Shown: positions 10,227 through 20,050, counted from the stretch's first letter. The stretch: 64,000 bases of DNA from an uncultured Algibacter sp. (GCF_947495675.1 NZ_CANLZX010000013.1:1-64000); one strand, 5' to 3'. Notes: generated from the sequence alone by a model not told the origin. Made by a program: numbers and translations.

Positions 10227-10793
10227 ATGAAACATATAGCATATATTATTGTACTACTAATTTGTGGTACAACAATGGCTCAAGAGAAGCCAACAGAATT
10301 AAAAGAAGAAACGGAAGTTAAAACAGTAACATATAAAGATGGTGATACAACTAAAGAGAAAAAAGTTAAAGTTGTAACAAGAGAAACATCAAATGTAAAT
10401 TTAGATAAAAATGATGCAGATAAAATAAATCAAAATCGTATTTCGGCAACTAAAAAGATTGAAAAAATGATAATGATTGATGATGATGCAGATACTGAAT
10501 ATGACTTTTTAACAAAGGAAACCTATTTTTTAAATAGTGATAAAAATTACAAGTTCACACCAAATGATATTGGATTTGATATGGCTTTTGATAATGAGAA
10601 TAACAAATTTGTTACCATAGGGAAAGCCTGGAGTACTCAAAATACTGGAAGTTATATAATAAAGGGAGAGATTTACAACGGTATTGGTTATTTTAATAAA
10701 GAAGGTAACTTTATTATTGAATACTATGATGAAGATTCAAAAAAGCTAAAAAGCATTATTTTTAAAGAGAATAAAGACAATTTAAATTTATAA
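10227..10793 (+). CDS. secreted or periplasmic hypothetical protein
   Basis: 188 residues with a signal peptide ending around MAQ (residue 19). A Lys/Glu/Thr-rich stretch follows (TELKEETEVKTVTYKDGDTTKEKKV), then a globular C-terminal part with no recognised motif. It follows the small lipoprotein by 50 bp and is closed by a strong terminator, so the two may be co-transcribed. Confidence 0.65.
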   Translation: MKHIAYIIVLLICGTTMAQEKPTELKEETEVKTVTYKDGDTTKEKKVKVVTRETSNVNLDKNDADKINQNRISATKKIEKMIMIDDDADTEYDFLTKETYFLNSDKNYKFTPNDIGFDMAFDNENNKFVTIGKAWSTQNTGSYIIKGEIYNGIGYFNKEGNFIIEYYDEDSKKLKSIIFKENKDNLNL

Positions 10794-10808
10794 ATCATTT
10801 TTAAGATA

Positions 10809-10847
10809 ATACAAAAAGTCCCGATACATTCGGGACTTTTTGTATTT
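10809..10847. terminator. rho-independent terminator
   Basis: AGTCCCGA and TCGGGACT form the core stem. The flanking ACAAAAA/TTTTTGT extends it and supplies the T-tract. It separates the 10227 gene from the 10871 gene, and the downstream arm reads into TATTTTCG, which could be a -7 box for the next gene. Confidence 0.85.
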
Positions 10848-10870
10848 TCGAATTTCAATACCATATAATT

Positions 10871-11554
10871 ATGAGCGTTTCTGTACAAAAATCTGTTTTT
10901 CAATTTTTTAAAAAACTAGAAAAAAATAATAACCGAGATTGGTTTAACGAAAACAAACCAGAATTTAAAGCCATAGAGGCAGAAGCAAAAGCGTTTTATA
11001 ATTCAATTTTAAAAAACCTTAACGAGCATGATGATATCGATAAACTAAAAATATTTAGAATATACAGAGATGTTCGTTTTTCCAAAAACAAATTACCTTA
11101 CAAAACCCATTTTGGAGGTTCGTTTCATAGAACAAAACCAAGACTAAGAGGTGGTTATTATCTACATATTCAGCCTAACAACGAAAGTTTTATTGCTACA
11201 GGCTTTTGGCAACCAGAATCAGCCGATTTGATGCGTATTAGAAAAGAATTTGAAATGGACGACTCTGAAATTAGAGCTATTCTTGCAGATAAAAAATTTA
11301 ATACTATTTGGGGTGATTCTTTTATTGGTGATGAAGTAAAATCTGCTCCACGAGGTTTTAATAAAGACCATAAAGCCATTGATTTAATTAAGAAAAAACA
11401 ATATATTTTTACTAAAAAATATTCTGACAAAGAAGTTTTAGATCCTAGTTTTATAAATGAAGTAGATCTCGCCTTTAAGGCAATACGACCATTTTTTGAT
11501 TACATGAGCGATGTATTAACTACAGATTTAAATGGAGTTTCATTAATAGATTAA
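10871..11554 (+). CDS. DUF2461 / TIGR02453 family protein
   Basis: 227 residues. It shows the family features FFKKLEKNNNRDWFNENKPEF at the N-terminus, then FRIYRDVRFSKNKLPYKTHFG and GGYYLHIQPNN. The family is widespread in Bacteroidota and has no established function. It is convergent with the gene on the opposite strand, and the two stop codons lie back to back at 11554/11555. Confidence 0.85.
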   Translation: MSVSVQKSVFQFFKKLEKNNNRDWFNENKPEFKAIEAEAKAFYNSILKNLNEHDDIDKLKIFRIYRDVRFSKNKLPYKTHFGGSFHRTKPRLRGGYYLHIQPNNESFIATGFWQPESADLMRIRKEFEMDDSEIRAILADKKFNTIWGDSFIGDEVKSAPRGFNKDHKAIDLIKKKQYIFTKKYSDKEVLDPSFINEVDLAFKAIRPFFDYMSDVLTTDLNGVSLID

Positions 11555-11971
11555 TTATACCGCAGTTAGTAATTCTGGATTTTTAAAAACTTGTATATGG
11601 CTTAATAACCGCTCCTTAACAAGGTTCATCATTCGTTTGTTTAAAGCCGAAGAGTTTTTAATATAAATATTATATTCTTCAACAGTAAAATGACCTATAA
11701 TCATACCTTTCATAGAGTTGCGCAATTTCATATCTTTTTGAATAGCATTTTCTATGTAAATAATACGTTTATCTAAAGAAAAATCATAAAAAACAGATTT
11801 GTGCTTTGTTATGTAATTTCTAAAAACTTCAATTAATAAATCGTTTTGAAATTTAATAATAGGGCGTAATACTAAATTCTGAAAACGCTCGTCACTACTC
11901 ATATTATCATTTACGGTTGCTTTTAAAATTTCTGGGCGAATGTTTTTTAGGGTGAATTGTCTAGTGTCCAT
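11555..11971 (-). CDS. conserved hypothetical protein
   Basis: 138 mostly helical residues beginning MDTRQFTLKNIRPEILKAT. There is no signal peptide or membrane segment and no catalytic motif is recognised. It resembles a conserved flavobacterial cytoplasmic protein of unknown role. It is a single gene, convergent with the DUF2461 gene and divergent from the thioesterase gene. Confidence 0.65.
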   Translation of the reverse strand: MDTRQFTLKNIRPEILKATVNDNMSSDERFQNLVLRPIIKFQNDLLIEVFRNYITKHKSVFYDFSLDKRIIYIENAIQKDMKLRNSMKGMIIGHFTVEEYNIYIKNSSALNKRMMNLVKERLLSHIQVFKNPELLTAV

Positions 11972-12113
11972 TAATGTAGATTTTTAATAAAATTATTGAT
12001 AATGAAGGTATCATTAAAGAAATCTGTTTTTAATTGTTAACGAGGTTATCAACATTTAAGAATTTTATATCTTTATTCTACATAAATAACAGATAAATAA
12101 ACACCTGAAAATT

Positions 12114-12497
12114 ATGAGATTTCACACAAGAAAATGGATAAAACCAGAAGACTTAAATGCTAATGGGACTTTGTTTGGTGGCCGATTACTAGAATGGATT
12201 GATGAAGAAGCAGCATTGTATAGTATTGTTCAATTAGAAAATCAAAAAGTAGTTACAAAATATATTAGTGAAATAGATTTTAAGGCATCTGCAAAACAGG
12301 GTGATGTTATTGAAATTGGAATTAAGCCTATTAAATTTGGAAAAGCATCTTTAACCTTAAGTTGCGAAGTTAGAAATATGATGACAAGAGAAACAATCAT
12401 AACTATTTCTAATATTGTCATGGTAAATATTGGGCCAGATGGCAAAGTTTTGCCACACGGAAAAACAAGAGTTGAATATGTAAAAGACAGATTGTAA
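12114..12497 (+). CDS. acyl-CoA thioesterase (hotdog fold, YciA-like)
   Basis: 127 residues with the hotdog thioesterase pattern NANGTLFGGRLLEWIDEEAA, where the Asp after W-I is the likely catalytic or structural acid. YISEIDFKASAKQGDVIEI follows. It hydrolyses acyl-CoA thioesters; the chain-length preference cannot be read from sequence. It is monocistronic. Confidence 0.88.
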   Translation: MRFHTRKWIKPEDLNANGTLFGGRLLEWIDEEAALYSIVQLENQKVVTKYISEIDFKASAKQGDVIEIGIKPIKFGKASLTLSCEVRNMMTRETIITISNIVMVNIGPDGKVLPHGKTRVEYVKDRL

Positions 12498-12641
12498 CTT
12501 TTTAGCGTAACTCTTCTTTAAAAATTGTAATCAATTTTTTGTTTTCATTGCATAAAATGCAAAGAATTATACTTCCATTATATATTTTATAAAAATAAAA
12601 TAACAATGTGGTCTAAAGTTTCGATTATATGTAATAAAAAT

Positions 12642-12649
12642 TAACTTTG
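12642..12649 (+). promoter_or_regulatory. -7 promoter box of the leu operon
   Basis: TAACTTTG matches the Bacteroidota -7 consensus TAnnTTTG, 28 bp before the leuC start. No clear TTG was found at the expected -33 spacing. Confidence 0.5.
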
Positions 12650-12677
12650 TATTCCTTTTTAAAAATTTAAATTATTT

Positions 12678-14072
12678 ATGAGCAAATCATTGTTTGACAA
12701 AGTATGGGATTCGCATGTGGTGCGAAAGATTGAAGATGGACCAGACGTATTATATATAGACCGTCATTTAATACACGAAGTTACTAGTCCAGTAGCTTTT
12801 GTTGGATTGGAGAGTAGAGGGTTAAGTGTTTTATATCCAGAGCGTACTTTCGCTGTTGCCGATCATAATACACCAACTATTAATCAACATTTACCAGTAC
12901 AAGATCCATTATCTGCTAATCAATTAAAAACTTTAGAAGATAATGCTAATAAGTATGGTATTAGCCATTGGGGTTTAGGTCATGAAAATAATGGTATTGT
13001 TCACGTAGTAGGACCAGAAAACGGTATTACAGTTCCTGGTGCTACGATAGTTTGTGGAGATTCACATACATCAACGCATGGTGCTTTTGGCGCTATTGCT
13101 TTTGGTATTGGTACATCGGAAGTTGAAATGGTATTAACTACCCAATGTATTATGCAGCCAAAACCTAAGAAAATGCGTATTAGTGTAAATGGCTCTTTAA
13201 ATAAAGGAGTTACTCCTAAAGATGTTGGGTTATATATTATATCAAAACTTACTACTTCTGGTGCAACAGGATATTTTGTTGAATACGCTGGTGATGTTTT
13301 TGAAAACATGAGTATGGAAGGCCGAATGACTGTTTGTAACTTATCTATTGAGATGGGTGCACGTGGTGGTATGGTAGCTCCAGATGAGAAAACATTTGAT
13401 TATATTAAAGGGCGTCCAAAAACACCTAAAGGTGCAGATTGGGATACCGCTATGGAATATTGGAAAACATTAAAAACAGATGACGATGCTGTTTTTGATA
13501 AAGAAATAACTTTTGATGCTAGTGATATTGAGCCTATGATTACATATGGTACAAATCCAGGTATGGGTATGGGTATTTCAAATAACATTCCAACTGCTGA
13601 ATCTGTTGAAGGTGGAAAAGCAACTTATGATAAGTCTTTAGCTTATATGGGTTACGCTGAAAATGAGCAAATGATTGGTAAGAAAATCGATTATGTGTTT
13701 ATTGGAAGTTGTACAAACGGGCGTATTGAAGATTTTAGAGCATTTGCTTCTATTGTTAAAGGTAGAAAGAAAGCTGATAATGTAACAGCTTGGTTAGTTC
13801 CTGGTTCGCATGTTGTTGAAGCTAAAATAAAAGAAGAAGGATTGCTTGATATTTTTGAAGAAGCTGGTTTTGTTTTAAGAGAGCCTGGTTGTTCTGCGTG
13901 TTTAGCAATGAATGATGATAAAGTACCTGCTGGAAAATATGCAGTTAGTACATCAAACAGAAACTTTGAAGGTCGTCAAGGACCAGGATCAAGAACTTTA
14001 TTGGCTAGTCCATTAGTAGCTGCTGCTGCTGCGGTAACTGGTGTAGTAACAGATCCAAGAGAATTACTTTAA
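12678..14072 (+). CDS. leuC: 3-isopropylmalate dehydratase, large subunit
   Basis: Aconitase-family [4Fe-4S] isomerase of leucine synthesis. The cluster cysteines are in [15 protein letters not shown] and in [11 protein letters not shown]. Substrate-binding motifs are [21 protein letters not shown] and [20 protein letters not shown]. The 464-residue length is normal. leuD follows after 19 bp. It is the first gene of leuC-leuD-leuA-leuB. Confidence 0.97.
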   Translation: MSKSLFDKVWDSHVVRKIEDGPDVLYIDRHLIHEVTSPVAFVGLESRGLSVLYPERTFAVADHNTPTINQHLPVQDPLSANQLKTLEDNANKYGISHWGLGHENNGIVHVVGPENGITVPGATIVCGDSHTSTHGAFGAIAFGIGTSEVEMVLTTQCIMQPKPKKMRISVNGSLNKGVTPKDVGLYIISKLTTSGATGYFVEYAGDVFENMSMEGRMTVCNLSIEMGARGGMVAPDEKTFDYIKGRPKTPKGADWDTAMEYWKTLKTDDDAVFDKEITFDASDIEPMITYGTNPGMGMGISNNIPTAESVEGGKATYDKSLAYMGYAENEQMIGKKIDYVFIGSCTNGRIEDFRAFASIVKGRKKADNVTAWLVPGSHVVEAKIKEEGLLDIFEEAGFVLREPGCSACLAMNDDKVPAGKYAVSTSNRNFEGRQGPGSRTLLASPLVAAAAAVTGVVTDPRELL

Positions 14073-14091
14073 TAATTTAGAATACAAGAAA

Positions 14092-14688
14092 ATGGCTTAC
14101 GATAAATTTACAACGCTAACAAGTACTGCAGTTCCATTGCCAATTGAGAATGTAGATACCGATCAAATTATACCAGCACGTTTTTTAAAAGCTACAAAAC
14201 GAGAAGGTTTTGGAGATAACTTATTTCGTGATTGGAGATATAATGGTGATAATACACCAAAACAAGATTTTGTTTTAAACAATCCTATTTATAAAGGAAA
14301 AATATTAGTAGGAGGTAAGAACTTTGGTTCAGGATCTTCTAGAGAGCATGCTGCTTGGGCGGTTTACGATTATGGTTTCCGTTGTGTAGTTTCTAGTTTT
14401 TTTGCAGATATTTTTAAAAATAACTGTTTAAATATTGGTGTGTTACCAGTACAAATTAGCCCAGAATTTTCTAATGAAATTTTTGAAGCTATTTATGCAG
14501 ATCCTAACACAGAATTAGAAATTAATTTAGAAGCACAAACTATTACATTATTAGCAACAGGTTCTAAAGAATCGTTTGATATTAATGGATATAAAAAAGG
14601 AAACATGCTAAATGGTTTTGATGATATAGACTATTTGCAAAGCATGAAAAGTGAGATTGAAACATTTACTGAATCTCGCCCGTTTTAA
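14092..14688 (+). CDS. leuD: 3-isopropylmalate dehydratase, small subunit
   Basis: Swivel-domain subunit that completes the LeuCD active site. It contains VDTDQIIPARFLK near residue 20 and NFGSGSSREHAAWAV, the signature of the small subunit. The 198-residue length is standard. The next gene starts 3 bp after its stop, indicating coupling. Confidence 0.97.
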   Translation: MAYDKFTTLTSTAVPLPIENVDTDQIIPARFLKATKREGFGDNLFRDWRYNGDNTPKQDFVLNNPIYKGKILVGGKNFGSGSSREHAAWAVYDYGFRCVVSSFFADIFKNNCLNIGVLPVQISPEFSNEIFEAIYADPNTELEINLEAQTITLLATGSKESFDINGYKKGNMLNGFDDIDYLQSMKSEIETFTESRPF

Positions 14689-14691
14689 ACC

Positions 14692-16212
14692 ATGAGTGTT
14701 AAGCACATAGAAATAATGGATACGACATTGCGCGATGGTGAACAAACCTCGACAGTGTCGTTTTCTGCTTCAGAGAAACTAACAATTGCCAAACTTTTAC
14801 TTGAAGAATTAAAGGTAGATCGTATAGAAATAGCTTCTGCACGTGTCTCTGAAGGTGAACTTCAAGCAGTAAAAGATATTACAGATTGGGCTTCTAAAAA
14901 CAACTATTTACAAGCTGTTGAAGTTTTAACTTTTGTTGATAATGGTGTGTCTATTAATTGGATGATTGAAGCTGGTGCTAAGGTTCAAAATTTGCTTACA
15001 AAAGGTTCATTAAATCATTTAACTCATCAGCTTAAAAAAACTCCTAATCAGCATTTTAAAGAAATAAAAGAAAATATTGATTTTGCAACAAAACATGGTA
15101 TTGAAACTAATGTTTATTTGGAAGATTGGAGCAATGGTATGCGTAACTCTAAAGCTTACGTTTATGAGTTTTTAGAGTTTTTAAAAACCCAAAAAGTGTC
15201 AAGAATAATGCTACCAGATACTTTGGGTGTTTTAACTTTTAAAGAATCTTACGATTTTATAAAAGAAATAAAAGATACTTATCCAGAGTTGCATTTTGAT
15301 TTTCATGCGCACAATGATTACGACTTAGGTGTATGTAACGCTATGGAAGGATTAAGAGCAGGAGCAGATGGTTTACATTTAACCGTAAATGGCATGGGCG
15401 AACGTGCAGGAAACGCACCAATGTCTAGTACTATTGCTGTTATAAATGATTTTATGCCAAATATAAAAATTGGTGTAAATGAAAAAATGTTATACACCGT
15501 TAGTAAGTTAGTAGAAAACTTTTCTGGTGTAATGATTCCTGCTAACAAACCTATTATTGGAGCTAATGTATTTACACAAACTGCTGGCATTCATGCAGAT
15601 GGTGATAATAAAAACAATTTATATTTTAGCGATTTAATGCCCGAACGTTTTGGTAGAACACGCCAATACGCTTTAGGGAAATCGTCTGGAAAAGCTAATA
15701 TTCAAAAAAACCTGCAACAATTAGGTCTTCAGCTTAATGATGATGACTTAAAGAAGGTTACGCAACGTATTATTGAATTAGGCGATAAAAAACAAGTGGT
15801 TACTAAAGAGGATTTACCTTATATAATTTCTGATGTTTTAGATAGAACATACGAAGAGAAAGTAACTGTAAACTCTTATGTGTTAACACACTCTAAGGGT
15901 TTAAAACCTTCAACAACCGTTTCTATTACTATTGAAGATGAAACTTTTGAAGAGCATGCGCAAGGCGATGGTCAGTTTGATGCTTTTATGAATGCTTTAA
16001 AAAATGTTTTTAAAAGAAAACAAGTGGTATTACCTAAATTGATTGATTATGCGGTAAGAATACCTCCTGGAAGTAACTCTGATGCTTTGTGTGAAACGAT
16101 TATTACTTGGAAGAATAGTGATAAAGAGTTTAAAACACGTGGTTTAGATAGTGACCAAACGGTATCGGCAATTAAGGCTACAGAAAAGATGCTTAATATA
16201 ATTGTAAGCTAA
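14692..16212 (+). CDS. leuA: 2-isopropylmalate synthase / citramalate synthase family protein with regulatory domain
   Basis: DRE-TIM metallolyase: MDTTLRDGEQT at the N-terminus, the metal-ligand motif HFDFHAHNDYDLGV, NGMGERAGNAP, and IIGANVFTQTAGIHADGD. The C-terminal ~120 residues (from about 385) look like the LeuA allosteric dimer domain. The chain is 506 residues. Position between leuD and leuB supports leucine synthesis. Sequence alone does not exclude an (R)-citramalate synthase, which uses pyruvate in place of 2-ketoisovalerate, so the symbol is tentative. Confidence 0.8.
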   Translation: MSVKHIEIMDTTLRDGEQTSTVSFSASEKLTIAKLLLEELKVDRIEIASARVSEGELQAVKDITDWASKNNYLQAVEVLTFVDNGVSINWMIEAGAKVQNLLTKGSLNHLTHQLKKTPNQHFKEIKENIDFATKHGIETNVYLEDWSNGMRNSKAYVYEFLEFLKTQKVSRIMLPDTLGVLTFKESYDFIKEIKDTYPELHFDFHAHNDYDLGVCNAMEGLRAGADGLHLTVNGMGERAGNAPMSSTIAVINDFMPNIKIGVNEKMLYTVSKLVENFSGVMIPANKPIIGANVFTQTAGIHADGDNKNNLYFSDLMPERFGRTRQYALGKSSGKANIQKNLQQLGLQLNDDDLKKVTQRIIELGDKKQVVTKEDLPYIISDVLDRTYEEKVTVNSYVLTHSKGLKPSTTVSITIEDETFEEHAQGDGQFDAFMNALKNVFKRKQVVLPKLIDYAVRIPPGSNSDALCETIITWKNSDKEFKTRGLDSDQTVSAIKATEKMLNIIVS

Positions 16213-16225
16213 TTAGTAATTGTAT

Positions 16226-16312
16226 GCCCGCGTTAGGGATTGCAATGGAAAGCCCACAGCGACGAAGGAGCGAGGACTTGAAAAGTAAAGCCCGACCCTT
16301 GTGGTAACGCCC
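16226..16312 (+). ncRNA. GC-rich foldable element between leuA and leuB
   Basis: This 87-nt stretch is far more GC-rich than its surroundings. GCGTTA (16230-16235) pairs perfectly with TAACGC (16305-16310), and GGG (16236-16238) with CCC (16296-16298), giving an outer stem. The inner arm CGACGAAGGAGCGAGGACTTG can fold further, and CCACA (16254-16258) could alternatively pair with TGTGG (16300-16304). It lies in the 136-bp leuA-leuB gap. It may be a regulatory RNA, a processing site or a dispersed repeat; no second copy was seen in the window. Confidence 0.45.
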
Positions 16313-16348
16313 AAATAAAAAAATTATTAAAAGATTAAATTAAATAGA

Positions 16349-17404
16349 ATGAAATTAAATATTGCGCTTTTAGCCGGAGACGGTATAGGACCAGAAGTTA
16401 TAGATCAAGCTGTAAAAGTAAGTGATGCTGTGGCTGGAAAATTTGGACATGAAATTACTTGGAAACCAGCTTTAACAGGAGCTGCGGCAATTGATGCTGT
16501 TGGAGAACCTTACCCAGATGAAACGCACGAGATTTGTAAAAACTCTGATGCTGTATTGTTTGGTGCTATTGGACACCCGCGTTTTGATAATGACCCTTCT
16601 GCAAAGGTACGCCCAGAGCAAGGTTTATTAAAAATGCGTAAGGCTTTAGGTTTATTTGCTAATGTTAGACCAACGTTTACATTTCCGTCGTTATTAGATA
16701 AATCACCTTTAAAAAAAGAGCGTATTGAAGGTACCGATTTAGTGTTTTTACGTGAACTTACTGGAGGTATTTACTTTGGTGAGAAGGGTAGAAGAGATGG
16801 TGGTGAAACGGCTTTTGATAATTGTGTTTATACACGTGCAGAAGTACAACGTTTGGCTAAAAAAGGTTTTGAATTAGCAATGACTAGAGGTAAAAAACTA
16901 TGTTGTGTTGATAAAGCTAACGTTTTAGAAACTTCAAGATTGTGGAGAGAAACGGTACAAGCAATGGAAAAAGATTATCCTGAGGTTGAAGTAAGTTATG
17001 AGTTTGTTGATGCAGTTGCTATGCGTTTAGTACAATGGCCTAATAGCTACGATGTATTAATTACTGAAAACTTATTTGGTGATATTTTAACCGATGAGGC
17101 TTCTGTAATTTCTGGATCTATGGGATTAATGCCATCGGCATCTTTAGGATCGGATATTGGTTTATTTGAACCTATTCACGGATCTTACCCACAAGCAACA
17201 GGATTAAATATTGCAAACCCAATGGCTACGGTTTTATCAGCTGCAATGATGTTTGAAAACTTTGGTTTACAAGCAGAAGGTAAAGCTATTAGGGATGCTG
17301 TAAATAGCGCTTTAGAGCAAGGTATTGTTACTGAAGATTTAGCCGATGGCGGAAAAGCTTACGGTACTAAAGAAGTTGGAGACTGGCTTGCTGCAAATAT
17401 CTAA
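16349..17404 (+). CDS. leuB: 3-isopropylmalate dehydrogenase
   Basis: NAD-dependent oxidative decarboxylase, the penultimate enzyme of leucine synthesis. The N-terminus ALLAGDGIGPEVIDQAVKV, RELTGGIYFGEKGRRDGG, TRGKKLCCVDKANVLETSRLW, the metal-binding ENLFGDILTDEAS and EPIHGSYPQATG are all family signatures. At 351 residues it is normal length. It is last in the operon and followed by a strong terminator. Confidence 0.97.
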   Translation: MKLNIALLAGDGIGPEVIDQAVKVSDAVAGKFGHEITWKPALTGAAAIDAVGEPYPDETHEICKNSDAVLFGAIGHPRFDNDPSAKVRPEQGLLKMRKALGLFANVRPTFTFPSLLDKSPLKKERIEGTDLVFLRELTGGIYFGEKGRRDGGETAFDNCVYTRAEVQRLAKKGFELAMTRGKKLCCVDKANVLETSRLWRETVQAMEKDYPEVEVSYEFVDAVAMRLVQWPNSYDVLITENLFGDILTDEASVISGSMGLMPSASLGSDIGLFEPIHGSYPQATGLNIANPMATVLSAAMMFENFGLQAEGKAIRDAVNSALEQGIVTEDLADGGKAYGTKEVGDWLAANI

Positions 17405-17427
17405 ATCTTAGAAAAAATAATATTTTT

Positions 17428-17459
17428 AAAACCTGATGTAAAAAACATCAGGTTTTTTT
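17428..17459 (+). terminator. rho-independent terminator of the leu operon
   Basis: AAACCTGATGT and ACATCAGGTTT form a perfect 11-bp stem with an A-rich loop, followed by a T-run. Confidence 0.9.
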
Positions 17460-17693
17460 ATACAATATTATTTAAATCTTTTTCTACACAAATAATTTTA
17501 AGTTTAATAGATGTTACTCCTGCAAACGCAAGGAGTTATTTTTATCTTAAGCAACGTTTTTAGGATTGATGCTAATATTTAGTGTTTTTAATTCTAAAAG
17601 AAGATAATTTAGTAGATTTTGGGGTAATATAGAAGAAGTATTTGTAACGAATAAGGTGTAAATTGTTCAATAATTAATTCTAAAAATTTAAAT

Positions 17694-18416
17694 ATGATGA
17701 AAAAATTACTCAAAAATTCTTTAACCGTTATAGCTTTATTTGCTGCTTCCATTGGATTTTCTCAAACAGTTTCTAATATTACTTTAGTTTCTAATGGAAG
17801 TTCAGGTACTGTAACCACTTCAGATCCTGCAGGTGGATCAACTATTCAAGTTGAAGCGGGAGGTACATTAGAAGTGACATTTACTGTATCTACTGTACCT
17901 GCAAATATGGAGCCTGTAGAAAGAACATTTTCTGTTGTAAAATATACAACAGCATCTTCTAACGTTTTTAATGCAGATAACAGTAATCAGTTTACGTATG
18001 CTACTGACACTTATTCTGAAACTTTTACACGTACTTTTAATTTACCTGCAGAGGGTAATGCATGGCCAGGGAATTCGGGAACAAATGTTATAATTGGAGA
18101 AACTCATAAACTTATCCTAAACGGAAAAAGATGGAATACTCCAACTTCGAGCCAATGGGGAACTTCAACTGATATTTTTCTTGAGATAGTTTCACCAGCA
18201 ACTCTTTCTACAAATGCGGTTGAAAAAAATAAGCCAAGATTATACGTTTCTCATGGGCAATTAAATGTTAATAAGGCTGCTGATTACAAAATCTACAGTA
18301 TTACTGGTGCACTTGTTGCAGAAGGTAAGGCTTCAAAAATTATTGATATTAACTATTTGTCTTCAGGATTATACATTTACAGAACTTTACAAGGTACTGC
18401 TAAGTTTGTTAAATAA
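17694..18416 (+). CDS. secreted protein with type IX secretion (T9SS type A) sorting domain
   Basis: 240 residues. A signal peptide ends near GFSQ (about residue 24). A beta-rich middle part of unknown function follows. The C-terminal ~60 residues (LYVSHGQLNVNKAADYKIYS, GLYIYRTLQGTAKFVK) have the layout of the T9SS type A sorting domain, which directs export across the outer membrane and is then cleaved. It is monocistronic with its own terminator. Confidence 0.85.
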   Translation: MMKKLLKNSLTVIALFAASIGFSQTVSNITLVSNGSSGTVTTSDPAGGSTIQVEAGGTLEVTFTVSTVPANMEPVERTFSVVKYTTASSNVFNADNSNQFTYATDTYSETFTRTFNLPAEGNAWPGNSGTNVIIGETHKLILNGKRWNTPTSSQWGTSTDIFLEIVSPATLSTNAVEKNKPRLYVSHGQLNVNKAADYKIYSITGALVAEGKASKIIDINYLSSGLYIYRTLQGTAKFVK

Positions 18417-18437
18417 TACTTAATACTATTTCAGTTT

Positions 18438-18472
18438 AAAAGAACCTGTTGAAAAACAGGTTCTTTTTTTTT
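18438..18472. terminator. rho-independent terminator
   Basis: AAAAGAACCTGTT and AACAGGTTCTTTT form a perfect stem around GAAA, with a long T-run. It ends the T9SS cargo gene and lies between two convergent genes. Confidence 0.9.
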
Positions 18473-18476
18473 CTTG

Positions 18477-19763
18477 TTAATTTTGTAGCTTTATAGTTGA
18501 AGGTAGTTCAAATATTTCCAAATCAAAATAGGGTAGAGCTGCAATTAAATGATCGAATATATCTGATATAATATACTCGTAATTCTCCCAACGTTTATCG
18601 CTACTAAAGGCATAAATTTCTAGAGGAATACCTTGTGTTGTTGGTGCTAATTGGCGCGCCATTATCATCATATCTTTATTAATAGCCGAATTGTTTTTTA
18701 AGTACATATCTATATATTTTCTAAATACCCCAAGATTTGTCAAATTTCTACCATTTAGTAAAAGTGATTTATCTATGTTATTTGAAGTGTTATAGGCCGA
18801 GATTTTAGCTTCAGCAGAATCTAGATAAGGCTTAATAAGTTTAATACCTCTAAGTTTGTCAATGTCTGAAGCTGTTAAGAATTTCACGCCTTCTTGTTTT
18901 AAATACAAAGCGCGTTTAATGCGTCTGCCATTAGAATTCGTCATACCACGCCAGTTTTTAAACGAATCTGATATTAAGGCATAGGTAGGAATGGTTGTTA
19001 TGGTTTTATCGAAATTCTGGACTTTTACAGTAGCTAAAGATATTTCGGTAACATCGCCATCGGCTCCATATTTTTCAAAGGTTATCCAATCGCCAATACG
19101 TACCATGTCGTTTATAGAGACTTGGATACTGGCCACAAAACCCATAATCGTATCTTTAAAAACTAAAATAATAACAGCAGAGATAGTACCAAGGCCTGTA
19201 ACGAATGTCCAGAACGGAATGCCAGTAATAATAGCTATGGCCGACATAAAACCAGCTAACCACGCAAAAATCATGAATACTTGTATGTAGCTAGATATGG
19301 GTTTGTCTTTAAAACGAGGAAGTGTTTTTAAGTAATCTTTAAGTGTATTTAATAAACTTCTAACCACCCAAAGGGTAAGCACAATAGCAAAAACAATAAG
19401 CCCTTTTTCTATTATGTTTTCAAAATTATAAAAATCTGAAAAGACATCTGGAACAAACTCTATAGCGATAAGCAACGGAATGATGTGTGCAACATTTCTA
19501 GGTACTTTATTGGCTACTAATAAGTCATCAAAATTAGTTTTAGTTCGTTCTGCAAATTGAGAAAACGCACCAATTAATAGTTTTCTGATGATTAAATCTA
19601 CAATAACAATAACAATCAATAAACCAATTAGTAATATTAACATGTTAAGATATTCGGCAGTTTGTTCAGAAATCCCTGATTCTATGAGTTTATTTAAAAC
19701 CCAATGTTTAATGCTTGATGCATTATCAGAAATGGTTTCATCAATATTTTCGACTTGAATCAT
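18477..19763 (-). CDS. MscS-family mechanosensitive channel, YbdG-like
   Basis: 428 residues, longer than classical MscS, with about five membrane segments before the MscS core. TFVTGLGTISAVIILVFKDTIMGFVASIQVSINDMVRIGDWI covers the pore helix and beta-domain entry, and VKVQNFDKTITTIPTYALISDSFKNW is typical of the YbdG/MscM-type branch. It overlaps the next gene upstream by 4 bp, so the two are coupled. Confidence 0.88.
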   Translation of the reverse strand: MIQVENIDETISDNASSIKHWVLNKLIESGISEQTAEYLNMLILLIGLLIVIVIVDLIIRKLLIGAFSQFAERTKTNFDDLLVANKVPRNVAHIIPLLIAIEFVPDVFSDFYNFENIIEKGLIVFAIVLTLWVVRSLLNTLKDYLKTLPRFKDKPISSYIQVFMIFAWLAGFMSAIAIITGIPFWTFVTGLGTISAVIILVFKDTIMGFVASIQVSINDMVRIGDWITFEKYGADGDVTEISLATVKVQNFDKTITTIPTYALISDSFKNWRGMTNSNGRRIKRALYLKQEGVKFLTASDIDKLRGIKLIKPYLDSAEAKISAYNTSNNIDKSLLLNGRNLTNLGVFRKYIDMYLKNNSAINKDMMIMARQLAPTTQGIPLEIYAFSSDKRWENYEYIISDIFDHLIAALPYFDLEIFELPSTIKLQN

Positions 19764-20050
19764 TTCGCTAGATTTAAATATTTTCTATCTATATAAAAGG
19801 TCCCAAAAGGAATAATTGATGCTAAAAGTACAATTGCAAACTGTTTGTTAGTCCAAGAAAACTGTTTTTTAAATACTATTGCAAGTGCCACATAAGCCAC
19901 AAATAATATACCATGAGGCATCCCTAACATTTTAACGTATTGCGGGTCGTTTAATACGTATTTTATTGGTGTTGCTATAAACAATAAGAGGATATATGAA
20001 ATACCTTCTAAAAGCGCTACAATTCTAAATATATTTAATGATGAAAACAT
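19760..20050 (-). CDS. DUF3817 family membrane protein
   Basis: 96 residues with three hydrophobic segments. FRIVALLEGISYILLLFIATPIKY and the conserved GMPHGILFVAYV match DUF3817, a small integral-membrane family of unknown function. It precedes the YbdG-like channel and overlaps it (ATGA), indicating a two-gene operon. Confidence 0.82.
   Translation of the reverse strand: MFSSLNIFRIVALLEGISYILLLFIATPIKYVLNDPQYVKMLGMPHGILFVAYVALAIVFKKQFSWTNKQFAIVLLASIIPFGTFYIDRKYLNLAK

Noticed and set aside
16226..16312. tRNA or other classical RNA gene
   Set aside because: No cloverleaf, anticodon arm or CCA end can be drawn; the pairing is a long outer stem with irregular interior.
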